Source: Sphingopyxis sp. BE259
GTDB lineage: Bacteria > Pseudomonadota > Alphaproteobacteria > Sphingomonadales > Sphingomonadaceae
NCBI RefSeq assembly: GCF_031457495.1
Contig: NZ_JAVDWM010000001.1
Location: 310,001 to 374,000, forward strand
Direction of reading: 5' to 3'
DNA: 64,000 nucleotides
Within the stretch, counting starts at the first letter, position 1. Every line of letters starts with the position of its first letter. The position numbers and the translations under genes are program-made. This document shows positions 25,460-34,906 of the stretch, in pieces. Below the pieces are notes generated by a model. That model worked only from the letters and a program-made list of their open reading frames with translations, was not told the DNA's origin and did not search any database.

Positions 25460-26232
25460 GCGCCTCCCGAAATCGTGGCCCCGCCATCGCACACGATGGT
25501 CTGGCCGGTGGTGAATGCCCCCGCCTTGCTGGCAAGGAAAACCGCGGCGCCCGCAATCTCGTGCGGCTCGCCAATGCGCTTCAAGGTCGAGGCGGCGGTC
25601 GAGCGCCGCAAATTCTCTTCATTTTCCCACAAGGCGCGCGCCATGTCGGTGCGGATCAGGCCCGGCGCGATGCAATTGACGCGCACGCCCTTTGGCCCGA
25701 ATTCGACCGAGAAATTGCGCGCGACCTGCATGTCGGCGGCTTTCGAGATGCCATAGGCGCCGATGATCGGCGAACCCTTCAGCCCGCCGATCGAGCTGAT
25801 GATGGTGATCGACCCTTCGCCGCGTTCGAGCATTTCGGGCGCCACCATCGAAATCAGCCAGTGGTTCGACAGGATATTATTGTCCATGATCTTGCGGAAC
25901 TGGTCGTCGCTGATGCCAAGGCCGGGGCCATAATAGGGGTTCGACGCAGCGTTGCAGACCAGCGCAGTGATCTTGCCGAAGGCGGCGCGCGTTTCGTTGA
26001 CGAGGTTCTGGAGGTCGTCCTTTGACGAAATGTTCGCGGCGACCGCGATCGCGGTGCCGTCGCCGAACTTCGCGTTGATCTCGGCGGCAGTGGCATCGCA
26101 GGCGTCCTGTTTGCGGCTCGAAATCACGACCTTGGCGCCCTGTTCAGCCATTGCCTCCGCCGTCGCCTTGCCAATCCCGCGCGACGATCCGGTGATCAGC
26201 GCGACCTGGCCGCTCATGTCGAACAGGCTCAT
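25456..26232 (-). CDS. Short-chain dehydrogenase/reductase (DHRS4-like)
   Basis: The 258-aa product starts MSLFDMSGQVALITGSSRGIG and has VCNAASNPYYGP in place of the common NAG motif. ISSIGGLKG and YGISKAADMQ form the catalytic region, and it ends FTTGQTIVCDGGATI. The start overlaps the stop of the kinase gene (ATGA), so these genes are one translationally coupled operon. LvaD-type or beta-ketoacyl reductase roles are both possible. Confidence 0.88.
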   Translation of the reverse strand: MSLFDMSGQVALITGSSRGIGKATAEAMAEQGAKVVISSRKQDACDATAAEINAKFGDGTAIAVAANISSKDDLQNLVNETRAAFGKITALVCNAASNPYYGPGLGISDDQFRKIMDNNILSNHWLISMVAPEMLERGEGSITIISSIGGLKGSPIIGAYGISKAADMQVARNFSVEFGPKGVRVNCIAPGLIRTDMARALWENEENLRRSTAASTLKRIGEPHEIAGAAVFLASKAGAFTTGQTIVCDGGATISGGA

Positions 26233-27287
26233 GCCCCGGCCTTTCTGGCAAAGTCCCACGCCCGTTCGGCCAGCGGACGGACGCGCTCGGACATGTCCTT
26301 CGCGTGCTGCGACGAGGCGGTGCCTTCGATCACGCGCTTCTTGATCCCCTGGATGATCCCGGCGAGGCGGAAGAAATTATAGGCGAAATACCAGTTCATG
26401 TCAGGCACCCCGGTGCGGTCGGTCGCGGCGCAATAGCGGTTGACCATCTCGTCCAATTCGGGAATGCCGAGCGCCTTGCGGTCGAGGTCCATGACGCCCG
26501 AGCGCCCGCCATTTTCGGTCACCCACGCCATCGCAACATAGGTGAAATCGGCGAGCGGATCGCCCAAGGTCGATAGCTCCCAGTCGAGCACGGCGAGCAC
26601 TTCGGGCCCAAAGATCATATTGTCGATGCGGTAATCGCCATGGACAACGCTGGTCCGCGTCTGTTCGGGCAGGCTCGCGGGCAGGAACGCGATCAGCTGT
26701 TCCATCTCGTCCATCGTCTCGGTCTCGGCGAGGCGGTATTGCTTGGTCCAGCGGTCAACCTGACGCCCGAAATAATTGCCCGGCTTGCCATAATCGGACA
26801 GCCCCGCCGCCTCGACATCGACCCTGTGCAGCGCGGCGAGCGTGTCGATCATCGCCTCGTAAGTGGCGCGGCGGTTTTCAGGCGTCGACCCCGGCATCGC
26901 GCCGTCCCAGATCGTGTGGCCGTCGACCATCGCCATGACATAGAACCAGCTGCCGGTGACGCTGTCGTCGGTGCACAGCCCATATTGACGCGCAACCGGG
27001 AAGCCCATTTTGTGCAGCCCCGACTGGACCTTATATTCGCGGTCAACCGCGTGCGCCGACGGGAGCAACGGGCCATAGGGTTTACGGCGCAGGACATAAT
27101 TGCCCGACGGCGCCGAAATCTTGTAGGTCGGGTTCGATTGCCCGCCGGCAAATTTATGCTGGGTCAGCGGGCCTTCAAAGCCTTCGACATGCGCCTCCAT
27201 CCACGCGGTCAGCTTGGCCTCGTCAAGCACATCGGCGCCCTCGGGCGCGACGGTGCCGCTGAAGGCCTTTTGCGCGTCGAGCGTCAT
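26229..27287 (-). CDS. APH-fold phosphotransferase, ACAD10/11 kinase-like (LvaA-like)
   Basis: The 352-aa product has the aminoglycoside-phosphotransferase fold. Features are a nucleotide-loop GGQSNPTYKISA (near 48-59), the lysine-bearing YVLRRKPYGPLLPSAHAVDR, the catalytic loop SVVHGDYRIDNMIFG (near 213-227) and the metal motif AVLDWELSTLGDPLADF. LRRKP..GPLL..AHAV.RE is specific to the group that forms the kinase part of animal ACAD10/ACAD11 and the levulinate enzyme LvaA, which phosphorylate 4-hydroxyacyl-CoAs. The neighbouring ACAD10/11-type dehydrogenase supports this. It is not expected to give antibiotic resistance. Confidence 0.85.
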   Translation of the reverse strand: MTLDAQKAFSGTVAPEGADVLDEAKLTAWMEAHVEGFEGPLTQHKFAGGQSNPTYKISAPSGNYVLRRKPYGPLLPSAHAVDREYKVQSGLHKMGFPVARQYGLCTDDSVTGSWFYVMAMVDGHTIWDGAMPGSTPENRRATYEAMIDTLAALHRVDVEAAGLSDYGKPGNYFGRQVDRWTKQYRLAETETMDEMEQLIAFLPASLPEQTRTSVVHGDYRIDNMIFGPEVLAVLDWELSTLGDPLADFTYVAMAWVTENGGRSGVMDLDRKALGIPELDEMVNRYCAATDRTGVPDMNWYFAYNFFRLAGIIQGIKKRVIEGTASSQHAKDMSERVRPLAERAWDFARKAGA

Positions 27288-28375
27288 TGATCGAAAACGA
27301 TCACCGACCGCGCGGCGTCGCCCTTCTTCATCTTGTCGAAGCCGTCGTTGATCCGCTCCAGCGGGATCGTTTCGGCGACGATTGAGTCGAGGTCGAGCAG
27401 GCCGCGGAGGTAAAAGTCGACGAGCCGCGGAATATCGACCGGGAAGCGGTTGCCGCCCATGATCGCGCCCTGCAATTTCTTGCCGCTGAGCAGATCCATT
27501 GCCGACAGGCCGACCTTTTCGGTCAGCGGCATCATGCCCAGGATCGTCGCGGTGCCGCCGCGGCGCAGCGACGCGACCGCGAGGCTCGCCGACGCCGGCC
27601 GCCCGACGGCTTCGATCGCATGATCGACGCCGCCCTTGCTGATCTCGAGGATCTGCTTGGCGGCATCACCGTCCATCGCATCGACGACATCGGTCGCGCC
27701 CAGCTTCATCGCCAGCGCGCGTTTTTCGGGAACCGGATCTGCGGCGATGATCCGCCCCGCCCCCGCAATCTTCGCGGCGTTGATCGTTGCCAGCCCGACC
27801 CCGCCGCAGCCGACGACCGCGACCGTCTCGCCCGGCGTCACCTTGCACGCGTTGAAGATGGTGCCGGCCCCGGTGGTCACCGCGCAGCCGATCACGGCGG
27901 CGCGGTCGAGCGGCATGTCGGGGTCGATTGCGACGCAGGCATGTTCATGGACCAGCATCGTTTCGGCAAAGGCCGACAGGTTGAGCATCTGGTTGACCGG
28001 GCTGCCGTCGGGGCGCGTGATGCGCGGCGCCGATCCGGCGGCGCGCCGCGTGTCGCCGCCCATGCACAGCGACATGCGCCCGCTAACGCAAAACTCGCAA
28101 TGGCCGCAGAACGCCGACAGGCAAGTGACGACCGCGTCGCCGACCTTGACCGTCCGCACTTCGCTGCCCACCGCCTCGACGATGCCGGCGGCTTCATGGC
28201 CGGGAATCGCGGGCAGGGGGTGCGGATAGGCGCCGTCGATGAAATGGAGGTCCGAATGGCAGAGGCCGCAGGCGGCGGTGCGGATGCGCACCTCGTGCGG
28301 GCCAGGGTCGGCGATCTGGACGGTTTCGATCGACAGCGGCTGGCCCGGTTCGATCAGAATCGCGGCTTTGGTCAT
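27284..28375 (-). CDS. Zinc-dependent medium-chain alcohol dehydrogenase
   Basis: The 363-aa product has catalytic zinc ligands in ACGLCHSDLHFI (Cys near 36) and the PGHEAAGIVEAVG segment (near 57-70). The structural zinc loop CGHCEFCVSGRMSLC has all four cysteines (near 94-108), and the Rossmann motif VVGCGGVGLATINAAK is near 190. It resembles class III-like alcohol dehydrogenases that oxidise longer alcohols. It sits between the ACAD10/11-type dehydrogenase and the kinase, with its stop overlapping the kinase start. It may make the acid precursor of the acyl-CoA used by this operon. Confidence 0.9.
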   Translation of the reverse strand: MTKAAILIEPGQPLSIETVQIADPGPHEVRIRTAACGLCHSDLHFIDGAYPHPLPAIPGHEAAGIVEAVGSEVRTVKVGDAVVTCLSAFCGHCEFCVSGRMSLCMGGDTRRAAGSAPRITRPDGSPVNQMLNLSAFAETMLVHEHACVAIDPDMPLDRAAVIGCAVTTGAGTIFNACKVTPGETVAVVGCGGVGLATINAAKIAGAGRIIAADPVPEKRALAMKLGATDVVDAMDGDAAKQILEISKGGVDHAIEAVGRPASASLAVASLRRGGTATILGMMPLTEKVGLSAMDLLSGKKLQGAIMGGNRFPVDIPRLVDFYLRGLLDLDSIVAETIPLERINDGFDKMKKGDAARSVIVFDQ

Positions 28376-28396
28376 AGTAACTCCAAACCTGAACCG

Positions 28397-28460
28397 TAGC
28401 CCTGAGCCTGCCGAAGGGCGCTTCTCGGTGAGGCGCCTTTCGACAGGCTCAGGGCGACGA
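28397..28460. repeat. Intergenic hairpin repeat, CCTGAGCCTG/CAGGCTCAGG family
   Basis: GCCCTGAGCCTGCCGAAGGGCG pairs imperfectly with CGCCTTTCGACAGGCTCAGGGC across a short loop. It lies between two leftward operon genes and may stabilise or attenuate the message. Confidence 0.7.
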
Positions 28461-28467
28461 TTATCCT

Positions 28468-29757
<1,290 letters not shown>

Positions 29758-29774
29758 CTGAGCATCCTTTCCGT

Positions 29775-29788
29775 TTACGTTCGCGTAA
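29775..29788. promoter_or_regulatory. Operator-like palindrome TTACGTTCGCGTAA
   Basis: Five-base arms TTACG and CGTAA are separated by TTCG, 18-31 bases upstream of the ACAD10/11-type gene. A similar site (TTGACG-CTTG-CGTAAA) lies at 32235 ahead of the divergent acyl-CoA dehydrogenase pair. The form resembles sites of regulators of acyl-CoA and branched-chain catabolism such as LiuR, but the regulator is unidentified. Confidence 0.5.
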
Positions 29789-29869
29789 GCCTTTGGACCG
29801 ATTCGTCCCGCTTTGCCAACCCCTGCGGGCCGATTATTACCTCATTCCGTCGTCAACTGACATTTTCCG

Positions 29870-31270
29870 TCATGGATGTGTCGCGGCCGACTGATCCAGC
29901 GGCGACGGCTCCGGCGCGCCGCCGCGGATCGACAACGAAAAGGCCCAGGCGGTGAGCAGGCCGAGGGTCAGCGTGATCGCCAGGTAGGTGCTGGCCAGAT
30001 TACCTACGATGGCAGGGTTGATCGTTGCCGGATCGGCGCGTTCGGGAAATCCGATCGCGCCCAAAATCTGGCCCGACAGAAAAATGCCGACCCCTGTCAC
30101 GCATTTCTGCATGAAGAAATATCCGGCGTAGAACACCCCCTCCTGCTGCCGCCCGGTGATGCGGAAATTGGCGGTGGTGACATCGGCCATCATCGATGCG
30201 CCGGTGATCATGACGCTAATGCTCGCCGCGGTCGAAATGGTGATGAAGGGCAGGATAAAGCCCAATGTCTGCATTGGCGTCATCGTTGGTACCCAGCCCA
30301 TCAGGAACAGGAAATAGGGAGTCATGCCGACAGTTGTGGTAACGAGCGCCAACCGGACCGCCGCCGCGGGTTTGCCGTAACGCCGACCGGCCCAGCGCGA
30401 CACGACGAGCGCGAGCGCGACCCCGCCGAACAGCGAAAAGGCGTAAAGCACCTGCTCGGTGGTGCCCAGTTTCCACACATAGCCGAGCAGATAGTTCGAC
30501 AGTGCGAAGGTGACGCCCTGATTCGCGAATGCAAAAAAGCCTGCGAGCAACAGCAGTAGGAACGGTTTGAACCGGATACAGCCCGCCATCTCGCGAAGCG
30601 TCGGCTGGTGCGGCTCACCCGGTAGCGGACGAGCATAGCGGCGATGGGTACCAATCGCCGATGCCAGCACTGCAACCAGCATGAGCACCGATCCGGCGAT
30701 CGCATAGCTGGCGTAGTTAGCTTGGGTCATATTGCCCGCCTCGTTCAGGCGGAAAATACCGTATCCGGCAGCGAGCATCAGCAGCCCACCGGTCCAGCCG
30801 AACAGGTAGCGCCAGCCGAGCACCGCGGTTCGTTCGTGATAGTCGGGGGTCATTTCTGGCGCGAGCGCGATCGACGGCACCTCGTTCAGCGAAATGCTCA
30901 TCCGGACAAGCGTCGCGAAGATCAGCAGATAGACGAGCTGGAACCATTGTTCGCCTGCGGGTGGCATCCAAAGGAACAGCCAGGTCACCGCGATCGGGAT
31001 TGCCGACACATAAAGCCATGGGTGGCGCCGCCCCCATCGGCTGCGCGTGCGGTCGGACAAATGCCCGACCGCGGGGTCGATCAGTGCGTCGAGCAACAGT
31101 GCGATCAGCAGCACCAGTCCGACCCATGCCGCGGGCAAGCCGATCACTTGGTTATAGAAGATTAGCAAAAAGACCGAAAAGCCGTTGTCCTTGATCCCAT
31201 AAGCGACGGCGCCGAACCCGTATGTGATTTTGGTCGCTGTCGGGACGCGGTTCGCCGCCGCTGTGGTCAC
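29870..31270 (-). CDS. GPH-type MFS sugar/acid:cation symporter
   Basis: The 466-aa product starts at a GTG overlapping the stop of the SDR upstream. It has about 12 membrane helices and the glycoside-pentoside-hexuronide signature LLIALLLDALIDPAVGHLSD followed by RTRSRWGRRHPWLY. A second-half equivalent of the family fold begins near FKPFLLLLLAGFFAF. Members move glycosides, uronides or other organic acids with Na+ or H+. Here it is paired with an SDR and faces a catabolic gene cluster, so the cargo may be the substrate of those genes; this is inference. Confidence 0.85.
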   Translation of the reverse strand: MTTAAANRVPTATKITYGFGAVAYGIKDNGFSVFLLIFYNQVIGLPAAWVGLVLLIALLLDALIDPAVGHLSDRTRSRWGRRHPWLYVSAIPIAVTWLFLWMPPAGEQWFQLVYLLIFATLVRMSISLNEVPSIALAPEMTPDYHERTAVLGWRYLFGWTGGLLMLAAGYGIFRLNEAGNMTQANYASYAIAGSVLMLVAVLASAIGTHRRYARPLPGEPHQPTLREMAGCIRFKPFLLLLLAGFFAFANQGVTFALSNYLLGYVWKLGTTEQVLYAFSLFGGVALALVVSRWAGRRYGKPAAAVRLALVTTTVGMTPYFLFLMGWVPTMTPMQTLGFILPFITISTAASISVMITGASMMADVTTANFRITGRQQEGVFYAGYFFMQKCVTGVGIFLSGQILGAIGFPERADPATINPAIVGNLASTYLAITLTLGLLTAWAFSLSIRGGAPEPSPLDQSAATHP

Positions 31271-32124
31271 GCCGCTGCTCCCGCCTTGGCGGCCTCCTCC
31301 ATCGCAACCAGCGCATCGAACATCCCGGGTGCTTCGGGATCCCACGCGTGACGCTGGCCGATCGTCAGCCCGCCATCGACCAGCAAATGGGTGCCGGTCA
31401 TGAACGACGATTCGTCGCTGGCCAGGAACGCGACCGCATTGGCGATGTCATCGGGCTGGCCGCCGCGCGCCACCGGCTGCGCCTGCGCGCTCATCCCGGC
31501 GATCACGGCGTTGGCCTGCTCCTTCATCGCGTCGGGAACCTCCAGCGACGCGGTGAAGATATTGGTGTTGATGAAACCCGGGCAGATCGCGTTGACGCGG
31601 ATGCCATAGCGGGCCAGGTCGGTCGCCGCGACCTTCGACAGATGGAGAACGCCCGCCTTGGCGACGGCGTAGGCGATCGGCGAATAACCCGCGCCGAGCG
31701 AAGCGACGCTGGCGGTGTTGATGATCGACGCGCCCTTGCGTCCCTTCATATGCGGCGCCGCATAGCGGATCCCCATCGCGACCGATTTCAGCACCAGATC
31801 CATCGTGCGGTCCCAGCCCTCGGGGGTGATTTCGTCGATCGGGGCGCGGTCGCCGCCCGCCGCGGCGTTGTTGAACAGGATGTCGATGCCGCCACCTTTC
31901 GCCGCGGCGGTGTTCATCAGCGCCTCGATGTCCGACGGCTGCGTCACGTCGCAGCGGACAAAATCGATCTTGCCGTTCGATTGTTCGGCGAGGGCGCGGC
32001 CGCCCGCTTCGTCGATGTCGGCGGCAAAGACGTGGGCGCCTTCGCTCGCGAGTTTCAAAACTGTGGCTTTGCCGATTCCCGAAGCGGCTCCGGTGACGAC
32101 GGCAATCTTGCCCGCGAATCGCAT
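31267..32124 (-). CDS. Short-chain dehydrogenase/reductase
   Basis: The 285-aa product has KIAVVTGAASGIGKATV (cofactor site, near 6-22), NNAAAGG instead of NNAG, NTASVASLGAG and the catalytic YAVAKAG (near 152). It ends in SSFMTGTHLLVDGGLTIGQ plus a 25-residue helical tail. It is the first gene of a two-gene leftward unit with the symporter (TGA/GTG overlap) and is divergent from the acyl-CoA dehydrogenase at 32297. Confidence 0.88.
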   Translation of the reverse strand: MRFAGKIAVVTGAASGIGKATVLKLASEGAHVFAADIDEAGGRALAEQSNGKIDFVRCDVTQPSDIEALMNTAAAKGGGIDILFNNAAAGGDRAPIDEITPEGWDRTMDLVLKSVAMGIRYAAPHMKGRKGASIINTASVASLGAGYSPIAYAVAKAGVLHLSKVAATDLARYGIRVNAICPGFINTNIFTASLEVPDAMKEQANAVIAGMSAQAQPVARGGQPDDIANAVAFLASDESSFMTGTHLLVDGGLTIGQRHAWDPEAPGMFDALVAMEEAAKAGAAA

Positions 32125-32234
32125 GACCCATTCTCCCGTTTTCTTTTGCCACCTAGCTTAGGGGCCAAAGGATATGCGTCAACGGCGGTCAAACCGACGC
32201 TACGGCGCCGTAACGGCAGGTTGCGCCCCCCAAG

Positions 32235-32250
32235 TTGACGCTTGCGTAAA
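32235..32250. promoter_or_regulatory. Operator-like site TTGACGCTTGCGTAAA in divergent promoter region
   Basis: ACG and CGT arms spaced by CTTG match the pattern at 29775-29788. The site is 47-62 bases upstream of the acyl-CoA dehydrogenase start, and its TTGACG half could serve as a -35 box. Confidence 0.45.
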
Positions 32251-32296
32251 GCAGGTGACTGCTCCTAGATTTGGGCCAGGAAGAGGAGCCTGAAAC

Positions 32297-33478
32297 ATGA
32301 GCGATCTGGACGCTTTTCGCGCCGAAGTGCGCGGCTGGCTGGAGGCGAACTGCCCCGCCGAAATGCGCGAACCCATCCGCGAAGAAGGCGATGTGTGCTG
32401 GGGCGGCCGCAACTGGGTGTTCAAGAATGACGCCCAGAAACGCTGGCTCGAGGCGTGCGCCGCAAAGGGCTACACCGTCCCCGACTGGCCCAAAGCCTAT
32501 GGCGGCGCGGGGCTCACCCCCGAGCAGACCAAGGTCTTCAAACAGGAAATGAAGCGCATCCACGCGCGCTCGCCGCTCGACAGCTTCGGCATCTGGATGC
32601 TCGGCCCCGCGTTGCTGCAATTCGGCACCGAGGAACAGAAGGTCCAGTATCTCAACCCGATCGCACGCGGCGAAATCCGCTGGTGCCAGGGCTATTCGGA
32701 ACCCGGATCGGGCAGCGACCTCGTCAGCTTGCAGACCTTTGGTGAAGACAAGGGCGACCATTGGGTCGTCAACGGCTCAAAAATCTGGACCAGCTATGCC
32801 GACCAGGCCGACTGGATTTTCTGTCTCGTCCGCACCGACAAGGCGAACAAATACCAGGGCATCACCTTCATGCTCTTCGACATGGCGAGCCCCGGCGTCA
32901 CCACCAAGCCGATCTTGCTGATCAGCGGCAACTCGCCCTTCTGCGAAACCTTCTTCGACGATGTCGAAGTGCCCAAGACGCAATATATCGGCGAGATCAA
33001 CCGCGGCTGGGACGTCGCCAAATATCTGCTCGGCCACGAACGCGAGATGATTTCGGGCGGCGGCGCGGGCGGCGACATGGTCAGCATCGGCGGCGCCTTT
33101 GCCAAGGCGTTCGGCAAGAATGCCGCGGGGGAACTCGACGATCCGATCCTGCGCGCCGAAATGGCGGCCTTCGACGTTGATGTTTTCGCCTATCGCGCCA
33201 TGGGCGAACGTTTCATGGACATGTGGAAGACCGGTCGCGCGCACCCCGCGTCGTCGAACATGATGAAATATGTCGGCACCGAACTCAACAAGCGCCGCCA
33301 CGAACTCGTCATGTCGGGCGGCGGCAGCGAAGCACTCGAATGGGATAGCGAAGAGACAAAGGGCGGCGCGCGCGCGCGCGGCTGGCTGCGCACCAAGGCC
33401 AATTCGATCGAGGGCGGGACGAGCGAAGTCATGCTCAACGTCATCGCCAAGCGGATTTTGGATTTGCCGGGGGCCTGA
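32297..33478 (+). CDS. Acyl-CoA dehydrogenase, catalytic subunit of a probable heteromeric pair
   Basis: The 393-aa product starts MSDLDAFRAEVRGWLEAN after AAGAGGAG. It carries GYSEPGSGSDLVSLQT (flavin site, near 133-148), NGSKIWTSYADQADWIF and the C-terminal SIEGGTSEVMLNVIAKRIL, which keeps the catalytic-base glutamate. The next gene encodes a shorter relative lacking it. Such pairs form alpha2-beta2 enzymes for bulky acyl-CoAs, for example steroid side chains in actinobacteria. The substrate here is unknown. Confidence 0.9.
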   Translation: MSDLDAFRAEVRGWLEANCPAEMREPIREEGDVCWGGRNWVFKNDAQKRWLEACAAKGYTVPDWPKAYGGAGLTPEQTKVFKQEMKRIHARSPLDSFGIWMLGPALLQFGTEEQKVQYLNPIARGEIRWCQGYSEPGSGSDLVSLQTFGEDKGDHWVVNGSKIWTSYADQADWIFCLVRTDKANKYQGITFMLFDMASPGVTTKPILLISGNSPFCETFFDDVEVPKTQYIGEINRGWDVAKYLLGHEREMISGGGAGGDMVSIGGAFAKAFGKNAAGELDDPILRAEMAAFDVDVFAYRAMGERFMDMWKTGRAHPASSNMMKYVGTELNKRRHELVMSGGGSEALEWDSEETKGGARARGWLRTKANSIEGGTSEVMLNVIAKRILDLPGA

Positions 33479-33490
33479 GGCCCCCAACCC

Positions 33491-33620
33491 CCGTTCGTCC
33501 TGAGGAGAGACTGAGCGGAGGCGAAGCCGGAGACGAGGGCTCGTCTCGAGGGACCATGCGCAACGCCAAGTCCTTCGAGACGCCATTTCGACAAGCTCAA
33601 TGGCTCCTCAGGACAAACGG
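33491..33620. repeat. Intergenic hairpin repeat, CCGTTCGTCCTGAGGAG family
   Basis: CCGTTCGTCCTGAGGAG at the left pairs with CTCCTCAGGACAAACGG at the right. Inside are CTCGTCTCGAGGGAC and GTCCTTCGAGACG. It is the reverse arrangement of the element at 17469-17580 and separates the two acyl-CoA dehydrogenase subunit genes. Confidence 0.75.
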
Positions 33621-33632
33621 AGTTTTTTGATT

Positions 33633-34751
33633 ATGCCACTCTATCACAATGACGACCAGGCGATGCTCAAGGACAGCGTTGCGCCCTTCGTCGCCGAACA
33701 GGCGCCGGTTTCGCACCTGCGCAAACTGCGCGACTCGGCCGACGCCACCGGCTTCTCGCGCGATCTGTGGACGCAGTTCACCGAAATGGGCCTGCCCGGC
33801 ATGCTGGTGCCTGAGGCGCATGGCGGGCTCGGCATGGGGCATATGGAGGCGGGCATCGTGCTCGAGGAAATCGGCCGCAACCTGACCCCCTCGCCGTTCC
33901 TGGCGACCAGCGTCGGCGCGGTCGCCGCGCTCGCCAAGGCGGGCGGCACGCAGGCGGGCCGCTGGCTCCCCGCCATCGCCAGCGGTGAAGCGATCATCGC
34001 GCTGGCGATCGACGAAGGCGCGAAGCACCGCCCCGACCGGATCGCGACCACCGCAACGCGCGCCGGCAATGGCTTCCGCCTCGATGGCAAGAAGAGCTTC
34101 GTCCTCCACGGCCATGTCGCTGACATGAGCATCGTCGCGGCGAAGACCGACGGCGGCATCACCCTGTTTGCGGTGCCCAAGGATGCGAAAGGCCTCACGG
34201 CCGATCCGCGCCGCCTCGTCGATTCCAGCCTCGCGAGCCATGTCATCCTCGACGGCGTCGAGGTTGATGCCGACGCGGTGATCGGCGAGGTCGATGCCGG
34301 GGGCGACATCCTCGACGCCTTGCTCGCCGCCACCCGCACCGGCGCTGCCGCCGAAATGGTCGGGGTGGGGCAGGGCGCGATGGACATGACCGTCACCTAC
34401 CTCAAGGAACGCAAGCAGTTCGGCAAGCTGATCGGCGAGTTTCAGGGACTCCAGCACCGCGCCGCGCATCTCTACGGCGAGATGGAAGTCGCGCGCGCGA
34501 CCGTGATGAAGGCGCAGCAGCTTTTGGACGAAGGCAGCGAAGGCGCCAAACTGATGGTATCGGTCGCCAAAGCCAAGGCCGGGCGCGCGGCCAACTTGGC
34601 CGTCCGCGAAGGCGTCCAGATGCACGGCGGCATCGGCATGACCGACGAATATGACATCGGCCTCTATATGAAACGCGACCGCGCGCTCGCCGAATATATG
34701 GGCGACGTCCATTATCACATCGACCAGGTTGCCCGGATGAACGGTTACTGA
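33633..34751 (+). CDS. Acyl-CoA dehydrogenase, second subunit lacking the usual catalytic glutamate
   Basis: The 372-aa product starts MPLYHNDDQAMLKDSVAPFV; the frame extends 11 codons upstream into the repeat. It has the acyl-CoA dehydrogenase fold: GMLVPEAHGGLGMGHMEAG, LKERKQFGKLIGEFQGLQHR and VREGVQMHGGIGMTDEYDIG. The C-terminal loop reads KRDRALAEYMGDVHYHIDQV, where active members have EGTxE, so no base is present at the usual place. A regulatory or structural partner of the upstream 393-aa enzyme is the best reading. Confidence 0.88.
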   Translation: MPLYHNDDQAMLKDSVAPFVAEQAPVSHLRKLRDSADATGFSRDLWTQFTEMGLPGMLVPEAHGGLGMGHMEAGIVLEEIGRNLTPSPFLATSVGAVAALAKAGGTQAGRWLPAIASGEAIIALAIDEGAKHRPDRIATTATRAGNGFRLDGKKSFVLHGHVADMSIVAAKTDGGITLFAVPKDAKGLTADPRRLVDSSLASHVILDGVEVDADAVIGEVDAGGDILDALLAATRTGAAAEMVGVGQGAMDMTVTYLKERKQFGKLIGEFQGLQHRAAHLYGEMEVARATVMKAQQLLDEGSEGAKLMVSVAKAKAGRAANLAVREGVQMHGGIGMTDEYDIGLYMKRDRALAEYMGDVHYHIDQVARMNGY

Positions 34752-34761
34752 TTTGAATCTA

Positions 34762-34890
34762 TCCCCTCCCGCAAGCGGGAGGGGCAGCGAGACTTGCGAA
34801 CTTGTTCGCTAGTCGCAGCGGGTTGGGCAGATGAGCACCCGAACGCCTGCGGCTCCCCACCCCTAACCCCTCCCCACCGGGGAGGGGGAT
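34762..34890. repeat. Intergenic repeat with CCCCTCCCG and CCGGGGAGGGGG arms
   Basis: CCCCTCCCGCAAGCGGGAGGGG forms a tight hairpin at the left, and ACCCCTCCCCACCGGGGAGGGG a second hairpin at the right. The remaining sequence contains CTTGCGAACTTGTTCGCTAG. It fills the gap before the SDR gene. Confidence 0.7.
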
Positions 34891-34906
34891 TAAGCGGAGA
34901 ATGACA

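Noticed and set aside
26229..27287. Aminoglycoside-resistance kinase
   Set aside because: The fold is APH-like, but the LRRKP/GPLL/AHAV motif and the operon with an ACAD10/11-type enzyme point to acyl-CoA metabolism.
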